A stretch of DNA of 64,000 nucleotides. Source: Bursaphelenchus xylophilus (taxonomy: Eukaryota > Nematoda > Chromadorea > Rhabditida > Aphelenchoididae). Positions 54,404-64,000 of the stretch are shown piece after piece. The notes beneath the pieces were generated by a model. It did no database searches, was not told the origin of the DNA, and saw only the letters and a list, made by a program, of their open reading frames with translations. Location of the stretch: positions 5,146,001-5,210,000 of the forward strand of contig CAJFCV020000002.1 of assembly GCA_904066235.2 (NCBI GenBank). Reading direction: 5' to 3'. The first letter of the stretch is position 1; every line of letters begins with the position of its first letter. The translations under genes were made by a program, and so were the position numbers.

Positions 54404-57285
54404 CTACCAGACCACACATCTCTTCTTTGGATTCATGGGAGAGCCGGCCGAACAACTGAAGGCACTCGCGAATTCTGGCTGATTGGAGACAACTCCGTTC
54501 ACTCGGAATCTCATGGGAGAGTGAGGATCTATGATCAGTTGTCTGACAGTGGCCTCGGGCTTCGCATGCCCACACCAACTCTGAAACCGAAGAATTAGAT
54601 TGGTTGGGTGGGTAGTGTAAAATAACGTCGCAATTTATACCTGAGCGTAACTGATGTAGAAGATTTGATTGTTGGTGTACTCCTCGAAGCCCGGCAATCG
54701 TTTCTCTTCATGTCCGAGCTTTCGGATGTAGTTGCGGTAGGCCTAAAACGAATTTATTTTTATATTATCCATGATCACTAATAAACTGAATCCCTTAAAT
54801 AACTCACTCTGTAAGCTTGTCGAATCCCTCCGTTATCCGCGATATTCTCCCCTTGAGTGAGAATTCCATTGATTTTAAGGCCAGTCCCTTCTACTTCATA
54901 CGATCCGTATTGATCAACGATACATTGAGTTAGGTTCTTGAATCTGGCTTCGGTCTCGTTGTCCCACCAGTTGTGCAGATTTCCAACAGCATCGAATTGA
55001 CTGCCAGTGTCGTCGAACCCATGAGTGATCTCGTGGCCAATCACTGAGCCAATTCCTCCATAATTGACTGCCTTAGGGAAGGTTGCATCGAAGAATGGGG
55101 CTTGGAGAATTGCCGCAGGGAATGCTAAAATATGATTATTTGAATTTGTGGGTAAGCAAACGGCTTACTTATTCCATTTTTGACGCTAGAATAGAACGCG
55201 TTGACAACAGCAGAACTTGTTCCAAACTCAGCCCGATCAACCTCTTCTTTCAGCCTTCTGAAGGCTTTGTGTTGCGCCCAAATGGAGTAATCCTTGATAA
55301 GATCCGCATAGCCATCAGTTTCCGACGTATTCAGCTAAAGTTTTGTATTATTTATAACGAGTTTAGGTCGCTTACTTTCCCATAATAGTCATCCAACTCT
55401 GTGTCGTTGAAGACAAAGTCAGGATATCCGATCAGAGCCTGCATCTCATCGGCCTTCTTCAGCGCATAGGCCTTTGTTTCGTCTTTCATCCAGTCATTGT
55501 CCTTCAACATGGTTCTAAACGCCTCTCTCAGATCTTTGACCATGTCTTGAGCTGCCTTCCGATCATCGTCTTTGAAGAATTCCCTCACATACATAGCCCC
55601 TGAGGCGTAATTAAGTCTTGAATTCACGGCGGATTCACAATCCTTCCATCTCGGAGATTTGGTTTGTTTTCCCACAAACTGTTTCATAAACTCTTGGGTG
55701 ACGTCCTCAAACCTTTCATCGAGCTGAAGAGACCATCCGGAGGTGAATCTCCAGAACATGTAGTTAGCGATCACCTTGAGGTCGGTCTTTTGAATTAGTT
55801 CCGAGAGTCGATTAAAGAATTCGATCTCATTTATGATGACATCCGGGTCAGTTTGAAGGTAATCGTACATGTCCTTAGGCATCAAAGCGTAGAAATATCT
55901 CTGCCAATCGATCAGAGGCATGAGAGTTTTGAGATCCGACAGCTTCCTCATGTTGTACATCCTGGTGTAGTTCCTTCTGTCATCTTCTGATACCAAAATA
56001 TGCGCGAACTCCTTCTCAAACGCAATGATTTCCTTGACATCCGCGGCGATTGCTTCCTTGCTTCGATTTACACCGGCATCTTCGGCCAAAAGTGCTAGCT
56101 TTCCATTGATATAATTCTCGTAAGCATTCAATTGTTTTGCATATTTGGTCTCATTTAAATAATAATCCCTGGCCGAACTTCCTAGTCCGAGACCTCCTTG
56201 GTCAAAATGCAGAATGCGACGACTGACGTTCTTCTGGTCATGAGATACGTAGACGTCCACGAAGACGTCGAGAGCGCGGGAAAGGCCAAAGTTAATGAGG
56301 GTTTGGGTGATATCAAAGTCGGCCTTGCGCCATTCTTCCGGCCACAGAATTGGCCAGTAGCCAAAATCCTGGAAAAAAACAGAGCTGTAAAAATCGCAAC
56401 AGCGAACTTGCAAAAAACGTCACATTTTATATTACTTTAGTCATCAAAATTACTACTGCATCAAAATCCTATTTTTGGTCTTTTACTTCCAAAAAGTACG
56501 AATTCCACTCGAAAATTACCTTAATCTGTTCCAGCAGCTTCCCTGACCTCAGTTTGTTCAGATTATCGGTATCCATACAGGCCTTGTAAAACAATTTTAA
56601 TTTGTTTATGGCGGATGAACTTGATTTTGCAGGACTTTCGTATAAATCTGAAAACAATACCTCGTGACGCGAACAACGTGGGATTCTCTTAATTGGAGGC
56701 CTGATTAGGGATGAAAAGGTCAAACATGGCAAATAATAATTTACAGTACCAAAAAATGATGACGGAATTATAAAGGACTTCAAAAAGATGGCTAATCGTA
56801 AGAAATCATACTTGTAAATTTGATCAGACTAGAAGCAAAATCGTATGAGAATTTTCCGATAAAAATGTCAAATCTTTAGACCTTTGCAGAAGGTCCCTAG
56901 AAACCTCAGTTGCATCCCCTGAGTTCCGATTGAAAGTTTTTTTGCTTTACCGTAAAAACAAGATGATTTGATCCTTACCTTTCATTTCCTTGTTCACCTT
57001 CTCCCTGAGCTCAGAGAAATGCCCATAAGACGTCAAATCCTTAGGAATTGAATTGTTTGAGATCCATGTTCCGCACGCGTATTCAAAGAAATCATCGCAG
57101 GGATCGACCGTGTTATTGATGGAACTTTTGAAGAGATCGGCCGCCTTGTAATATCCTTTGCCCGTGCCCACCTGGAAGATGGTTGGCGGCACATATTCCA
57201 CTCGAGTTTGTGTTGTTCTCGAGTCCACATTCACCACCAACAGCAGCCATATCGAGAAGAGGAGGGTGTACATGGTCCTATACAT
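54404..57285 (-). CDS. M13 neprilysin-like zinc metallopeptidase, secreted form
   Basis: Peptidase family M13 cleaves small signalling peptides. About 750 residues in eight or so exons. It starts MYRTMYTLLFSIWLLLVVNVDS, a cleavable signal peptide without the usual cytosolic tail and anchor, so probably secreted. M13_N: NTVDPCDDFFEYACGTWI; GYWPILWPEEW; LGSSARDYYL; WRFTSGWSLQLDERFEDVTQEFMK. Catalytic domain: AVNYGGIGSVIGHEITHGFDD (HExxH zinc site), QFDAVGNLHNWW, QGENIADNGGIRQAYR (third zinc ligand Glu), a second AYRNY exon, and the C-terminal CVVW. All catalytic residues are present. NAFYSSVKNGI/FPAAILQAPFF matches the NAFY-P substrate-binding strand, but the usual NAxYxPxxNxI/VFPAGxLQ motif reads NAFYSSVKNGI here, with SSV replacing the proline-containing segment. 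Confidence 0.92.
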
Positions 57286-60200
57286 AATTAATGAATGGAA
57301 ATGAGGGTTCGCGAACGGCTTTTTATGCGGGTTAATTAATTAGGCAAGGGAAGATGGGCTCTCCAAATATTTATACATGGACCCGCGGGGCGAGAGCGAG
57401 GTCTGCAGGCTGTAATATAAGAGACGCGAATTATATAGTACTGGGGGAGTGGGACATGTGTTCTGGATTCATGAAATTTAACACGAATTAAGGTTAGAGT
57501 CTCCTAAAGATTTGCGAAATTTTTAGATTGCGCGTTGCAGAATTTTCTGCGATTTTTTCGATCGAAGATGCAAAAAGTAATAATTATTTACGATTCTTCT
57601 ACTCGAATTTCTATTTAATTTTTTCGGTACAATTTGCAGGAGTACATCCGAAAAGCTCTCTTCATGTTCATTCTCCAAAAAAAAAAACACTTGTCCATTA
57701 GCTCGGTTATGCCACCAATGTAAAAACTGGAATTCCTAAGAACTATATTTCATGTCCTAGGCAGACCGCAGAGCCGAAACGTAGCGGTCTTCTGACCGTC
57801 GTACCTTGAGAACTGAACCTATAAATCTGATCCAACTCCAATACCCCAAACTATTATAAGGACCGGCTAAATACATATCCACTCTCTTCAACTCGAGTGC
57901 ATCTCTTGATTGTATGTAATGGTCAGAAAACAATCGAAAGGATATCGAGGGATGATCGGATACGATCACCTCAACAAAAGTGAAAGCCATATCAAACGGC
58001 GATCTCGCAAAGAAGCGGCGGATCATATAACGCGCAAATAAACGGGAAGATGAACGTCCGAAACGAGTTCCGACCATCCTTCATATCATCTGCCATCATG
58101 TTGTCGACCTTCAGCTCAGTGTTCGAGCACTCAGGAACTTAATCCGCTCTTTGGAGAAACAATGATCACAACAATTAAGCGAGAGGGAAGTTGCAAAAAA
58201 TAGAAGAACGTCAAGGTCTCGTAAAGTACAGAAACCAAATACTAAGGCTTCCGAAAGGACAGTATCACAAAACAAAAGACTCTAAAAGTACAGTAATCCA
58301 GTTTTAATATCTAAAATGTGACCCAGCACTATTTGCCGAAAAAGGTTAGAAAAGGCTTTAAAGATACGTTTTCATAGATCTCCGGCTATTTAAATCACCC
58401 CAGATCTCTGCAAAGTGCTTTCCCACCTGACTAAAACCCCCATCTGTACACTCATGACCTCGGGCAATGTATGTTTTTGGTCATTCGACGGTCAGTCCCA
58501 CTCTTGTGCAAACTTAAAAAAGTAATGGGAACAGAAGGTCACTATGATATAAAAATAACTGTAGTCATACAAAAAAGGCCGCTGCCCTAATAAAAAGGTC
58601 ATTTCTCGAAAGAGGACGGGTAGACTTTCATATAACTCGGCTTGAATGCTAAATCTGGACCATTTTTAATCCCTGTCAATTTTAGGGAAAAATTTAGCAA
58701 AAATTTTTTGTCAGACATTATGGGAATGAGGAGACAAGACGAGGAAAAACCATTTTTTGATTGTACTGTTGAAAATCCTTCATAAAACTTTTGCTTTGGG
58801 GAAATTCAAAAAAAAATGGGTAAAAACTTTGACCAAAAAAATTCGTTGTTTGTTGTAAAGCAAGAGTTAAAATTTAGTATATTTCTCAGCCAACCTTTGA
58901 AAAAATTTTAGAATAATCTCATCCAAAAACCTGCGCGACATTCCCCTAATGCCAAAACTATTTTTTCTACTGCTTCCATCAAAACAATGACGCCAATGTC
59001 GTCCATAACAAATAGCACGCTGGAATGAGGCGGCGCGAGTAATTGAAATTACATTCCTGGGGTCGGAAACGTGTAATTTGGGTGTTCGCGGCTTCCGGAA
59101 TCCTGAAACCAGCATGACGAGAGAATAAATGCAATCCTGAGGACGCCTACTGATAAGCCTTAAATACAGTAGTTGCAAAGGCCAGAAGTCTAAATTATAA
59201 TAATTTTTTGCCTGAAGACAATAGAAATTATGGAACGGATTGAATAAAATTACGGCTAACAATGTGGCAATAAAGGGGGATAGGCTAATGTGATCAGGCC
59301 TTTGTCTGGAGGGCTTTTATTACTTTAGAAAGGCTGGAATTGGGCGAAGGAAATGATCGGGAAGGTAGAGGACAAAGATCTGCACAAAGGGAGTGTCTAC
59401 AAGGGGTCTACAAGGGGAGCAGAAATACGACCCGCAGGGTTTGGTGACATTGACCATACCTGGCGTAAAACTAAACCTAAGCCTGGCCTTTAATTTGAAT
59501 TTTTGAAACTGCCAAAATATTAGTTTCATACAAAAATAAGACAAATGCAAAAGTTGGACTTCATAAAAGTGACGAGTGGCCAAGAAAGACGACGATTTTA
59601 AGAACTTGAAAAAGTTTGAGAGGACTTGAAAGACAAACACTTATGGACTTTTGGATGACAAGTAAATAAATCCAGGTAATTGGGGCTGATGATTAAGCTG
59701 GCCTACATTTTTTGAGTTTTTTCCGTTAACCCGCCCTTTACAGCTGAAAGTTGGTATGCTTGTTTTAGGCATAACACCAGCCAATGAACTGATTTCTGCA
59801 AAAAATGAATCAAATTGGCCCACAGAAAATTTGATTTTAAATTCCTCAGGGCTTAAGAATCGAAAGGCTATATGTAAAAAAAACGAGGCTTCAAGGATCA
59901 AATCGATAAAATATTTATTAAAAAAAAACGATGCTGATGAGAGTTCAGACTGCATACTTTGCGGACTTGCATAATACAAAAATAAAATAATTTTAACCCA
60001 GAGATGCCCCAAATCACAGTGCTAGAAAAGTGCTCGCACCTTGAGGAAGTAGATCGAATGATTGGCTTGATTTGTTCTTGAGTCCTCGTTTTATATCATT
60101 TTATTCTCTCCAGATGTTCTGCGGGGTGCCTTTTACCTTGAAGAATTCCTTTGCCCGTTTTTGACACAACTTCCCCAACTCTCCCACTGATCGTATTACT

Positions 60201-61078
60201 CTTAATTTTATTGTCCCTTCATGGTTATTTCACAAGAAAGCGTATTAATTCTTTTTTTTTAATTTTGCTTTCCTTCCAATTTCCAGCCGTGGTCTCTAAT
60301 CTTTGGATCATTATTCATCTTTTTGCACGGGCATGACAACAAGAGTAAAGAAGTTGTCCAAAAGTATGTTTATTATGACGAAAAATGTCAAATCACCGTG
60401 ATTTACCCTTTGAGGGCACCGGGAAAGGGAGCAGAATTAGTTAGGCAACGGAAAGTTGTTTGTTGACGTCATCTTGGAGTGGAATCTTGGAGTCGCTTCG
60501 TTGTCTTTTATGGGACAAAATTTGGCAAAAATTTTTTGCGAATATTATTACTAGGCCAAGTTTCAATTTTAGAAAATTATAGCTGATACTCCGCAGGCGC
60601 TGTCGTATTCAAAAAATTTTTTTTTTGGCGAGGGACTTTTTTAATGAATTTGTTTGCAAGTCCGACCGGAAAAAACTCTAAAAAAATATTGTACTTGACT
60701 TTTAAAAACAAGTGCAAAAAATAATGACCCTCTCACCTCTTTGACTAAAAATCTCGGTTTCTTTTGCAAAACGCGGACCGAGAAGACCTAAAGTTGATTT
60801 TACAATAAATTTGTTCACCGAATTTTAGCGGTTTCTGCAGAATGCGGGCAAAGATCTTTAGAAATTTAAATTTTAGTTTTTCCTGGTCTCATCACAATCT
60901 GAGGGCCGTAAATTTTATGTCTGGCTACCCCTTCTCTAACCTCAAGAGTAGTTCTTCCCCTTTCAAAAGCCATTCCATGATTACGTAAGAGCCGTCAACA
61001 AAAACACAAAAAAAGAAAAGAAGATAAGTAGCAGAGAATTGCGAGGTCACACAGTTTGGAGTGGTAAATGTAAGTGAA
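57286..61078. other. Gene-poor 3.8-kb region
   Basis: Between the divergent-side start of the peptidase gene and the 3' end of the SLC6 gene. Several 100-130-codon minus-strand frames occur (57,757-58,077; 58,867-59,262; 59,320-59,640; 59,641-60,012), but they lack conserved motifs and convincing splice sites. A local GTCTACAAGGG duplication sits at about 59,395-59,415. No tRNA or transposon ends recognised. Confidence 0.4.
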
Positions 61079-63585
61079 TCAGACGTTGTTGTTGGCGGCC
61101 GGCTTGTCGATGAACTGCATCTCCTCCTCCTTCTGAGCATGGGCCCGTTGACGACGTCGTTCCAACTGTTCATCCAGCTCTTTGGGAGGATGAATTCCGG
61201 TGATAAAACGCTCCGTAAAGGTCTGTCCTTTGGGTTTAGTGAACAAATAATAGATCGCGTAACCGGGGATCACCACCATCGAGCAGAGGGAAAGGGAGAT
61301 TCCGAAGATCTGGGCCCAGGCCGGGTAGTCTTGGCCAGTCGCGTTTTTGACCGGGGCATACATGAAGGTGCAGAAAAAGAACATCACCTGCAATGAAGAA
61401 AGTCAAAATATACATAACAAACGTTAAATATGATCGTTCTGACTTCTTTTTTGTAACTTGCAAACAAAAAATTAAAATAATTACAAAAATTTAATTAAGT
61501 TTTCCTTTTTCAAAAAAACTTACGAATGTAATGGCAGGCGAAATGTACTTCCACAAAATTGGGAAAGCCGGATTCGGATATCTCCCGATCATTTCATAGA
61601 GACCATTCCTGATTCTGTCAGCACCTGAAATTTGAATATTATTAAAAAAATTTGTAGAATTGAAGATTTTTTCAAAAATTTGCTCATCAAGTATGATATG
61701 CCTTACCGACTCCCCAAGAGAGACCGATAACTTCGAAGAACACGACGAACAACAGAGCATAACCAGAAGCGCCGTAATTGTCGACCAAAGTCAGCCAATG
61801 GGATCCGGCATACGTGACCATGGGGATCCCGAGGATAAAGAAGAATATACAGGTCACCAGCAAAGACTTCTTCTTGTGTTTCCTCAACAGGGTGGGGAAA
61901 GTGTCTTCCAGGGCAGTGAAGAGGCCTTCCATCATACATACCTAATGTTAAAAAAAGTTTTCTAAACTCACAAAAAATTGCGTAAATTAATATTAACTTT
62001 CTTACTTGACTGTCCAATCCCAGGATAGTAATCATCAAGAAGAATAAGAAAGCCCAGACTTGTTTCATCGGCAAGTTACTGGCCACTTCAGGGTAGGCCA
62101 AGAAGGCCAGGCCAACGCCCGGCTTCACAATCTCAGCGATATCCTTTTGGGCAACCACTGACATGTATCCAAGGATGGAGAAGACAGCCAAGCCAGCCAG
62201 GATACTGGTCGATCCATTGATAAAACACATAATCACGGCGTCACTGAAGAAATTTTGTATTAATTTAGACATTAACTCATCATGTAAAATGTGTTTGATT
62301 ACTATTCATTACCGATAGCAGTTGTGGTTGAACTTGTTATGAGATCCCAATGCAATTAAAGTTCCAAAGCCTACTCCATACGAGTAAAACACTTGAGTTC
62401 CGGCATCTTTCCAGACCTCTGGCTCCGAAAGTTTTGTGATATTGGGGGTCAGATAAAAGGAGATTCCGGTAAATGCCCCAGGCAATGTGAGTCCTCGGAT
62501 CAAAAGCACGACAATTAAGAAGTAGGGGAAGAGGGCGCAGAAGTATACAAACTAAAGCAATTTGAATATTAGAACGACCTTTTTACCTTCCTGGCTTGAG
62601 TAATACCCTTCCACAGAGCGAAATAAACGATGACCCATGCGATGGCCATGATTCCGAAGAGTTCCCATTGGATTCCACCGAAATCGGAAAGGTCGTCGCT
62701 CAGCATTAGTACTCGACGTCTGAAATAAAACTTGTTTTAGATCGAGGACTTGACTGAACTCTGTTCCATCGACCTCTTACTCACTCCCAATACTGTTCTA
62801 CGGAAGTCTCCGTGCTCTGCCCGTATCTGGTCAGATTGTAAACGGTTCTTTGCAGCTGAGCGCTCGTCTCTTTGCCGGTCACACATCTGTTGTCATTCCA
62901 ATAGTTGTTGCAAGTCTCCCAAGGGAACGTTGAATTGAATGAAGCGATCATGTAGTAGATGGCCCACGCCGCGATCACACAGAAGTAGGAGATGCACATA
63001 AAGGCGATCACAACGTTCCCAATTCCAACGCCCTTGAAAAGCGGGCACATGGCCCAGATCTCCATGGCACCTCGTTGAAGATATTGGCCGACCGTCACCT
63101 CCATATTGAAGATGGGAACAGCAGCCAGGACGAAGAAGATGGAGTAGGCGACCAGGAAACTGCCACCTCCATTACGGAAACAGAGGTACGGAAAACGCCA
63201 GACATTGCCTGCAGGAAGGGCAATGAGTTCGATTATAACGGACGTAGCTATGCTTCGAGAGTTAATTTTATTAACCTGGTGACAAATTTAGACTAAAATT
63301 TTAATAATTTTTTGTGACGACATTGTAAATAACAAGCTTTTTTCGTTGACATCTACATTTTACAGACCCTTGGAACATCGGAAACCTACCCAATCCCACT
63401 GCATAAGCGATCATGGACATCAAGAAGTCGAACGGGCCGGACCAAGTCCCTCTGTCCACCACCTCCACTCCCAAAACCGACACTTTTCGGCCCTGAGGCG
63501 CATCCGGAGGCACTTCATTGTCCGCCGGCACCAACGCCGAGTGCTCTAGGCCGGTCCGAATCTTGGCCTCATGATCGTGGCTCAT
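61079..63585 (-). CDS. SLC6 sodium/chloride-dependent transporter (SNF family), non-monoamine type
   Basis: Twelve-helix LeuT-fold symporter moving neurotransmitter, amino acid or osmolyte with Na+ and Cl-. About 620 residues in about nine exons. TM1 [22 protein letters not shown] has Gly where monoamine transporters have Asp, so GABA, glycine, betaine or amino-acid substrates are likelier. Next come [30 protein letters not shown] and an extracellular loop with [13 protein letters not shown] (disulphide) and several N-x-S/T. Also seen: [19 protein letters not shown]-type [21 protein letters not shown]6 [24 protein letters not shown]8 [17 protein letters not shown]. The tail [10 protein letters not shown] might bind a PDZ domain. 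Which SNF member cannot be told. Confidence 0.93.
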
Positions 63586-64000
63586 TTCCCTGAAGGGCTA
63601 GCCGCAAAAGGAGAGTCAATTTGCTCTGAAAACAACGCCGCTGATAAAAGATTCCGCGATTATCAATTACAATATCGAATAAATGTTTTTTAATTCCGCC
63701 TTTTCGAAGGTGAAAGACGTAAAGACGCGCAGGAAACACTTCTTCACTCCAAAATTTATTTAAGAAAATGATGGTTAATCAAGAAATGAAACAAAAAAGG
63801 GCTCTAAAGGTTACCCAAAAAGATTTTTGGTTAATTACAGACGTTGTGTAAAGAAGTCAGGGCACATGTTTGTTCGAAGAGAGAGGCTTGAGTCACGGTC
63901 GCTGTATGAGTTGAGGAAAATATGATTACAATCATGAGCAAAGCAAACGCTTTTAATTAATCTCTACTTTTACAGATCGTATGACGTAATTAGGAAGGTG
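63586..64000. promoter_or_regulatory. Upstream region of the SLC6 gene
   Basis: AT-rich 5' flank. No feature recognised before the window ends. Confidence 0.3.

Noticed and set aside
57757..58077. 106-codon minus-strand frame starting MVGTRFGRSS
   Set aside because: Has an ATG, but no conserved motif, partner exons or poly(A) context. Kept as a remote possibility only.
58867..60012. Three consecutive 106-131-codon minus-strand frames
   Set aside because: Low-complexity hydrophobic translations from AT-rich DNA, no recognisable domains, no transposon ends.

Overview
This window is nuclear DNA from a nematode. The genes are split by many short introns with T-rich TTTTCAG/TTTTAG acceptors. Several coding starts abut a splice-acceptor-like AG, as expected for spliced-leader trans-splicing. 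Same-strand genes are packed closely enough to be operons, and nematode-restricted families are present (an MLT-10-type moulting protein). I cannot name the species. ufd-2 next to pdha-1 matches the order I remember from C. elegans (cosmids T05H10.5/.6), and several other genes (mog-2, sam-4, a large copine) have C. elegans chromosome II counterparts as I remember them.

Layout. 1-1.3 kb: 5' part of an NDC1-like nuclear-pore membrane protein (minus). 2.3-5.2 kb: MLT-10-like secreted moulting protein (plus). 5.2-8.0 kb: a tight minus-strand cluster, probably an operon, transcribed GNA1 -> APC13-like -> SAM-4/BORCS5 -> WASHC3. 8.6-15.7 kb: DOCK6/7/8-type Rho-family GEF (plus). 16-17.3 kb: sideroflexin-5 (plus). 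17.3-20.8 kb, minus: MOG-2/U2A', TMEM222 and an extended NDUFA11-like complex I subunit. 21.2-26.4 kb, plus: UFD-2 and PDHA-1. 26.9-28.9 kb: a cysteine-containing secreted or anchored protein I do not recognise (minus).

29.5-47.5 kb is the centrepiece: one minus-strand gene whose 12 predicted coding exons join in phase into a protein of about 5,600 residues. One exon is about 13.8 kb. The protein ends in a copine/RGLG-type vWA domain, preceded by a long repeat array with a period of about 122 residues. The copine part could be mistaken for a separate secreted protein, because an intron's polypyrimidine tract reads as a signal peptide. A 1.2-kb element with perfect 34-bp mariner-like terminal inverted repeats sits about 105 bp upstream of its first ATG, and a possible alternative 5' exon lies further upstream.

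50.8-54.1 kb: BRE1/RFP-1 histone H2B E3 ligase (plus). 54.4-57.3 kb: secreted M13 neprilysin-like peptidase (minus). 57.3-61.1 kb: a gene-poor stretch. 61.1-63.6 kb: SLC6 neurotransmitter/amino-acid transporter (minus). Most genes are conserved housekeeping, trafficking or ubiquitin functions. The giant copine gene, the four-gene operon and the intercistronic hairpin/palindrome pair are the points most worth following up.
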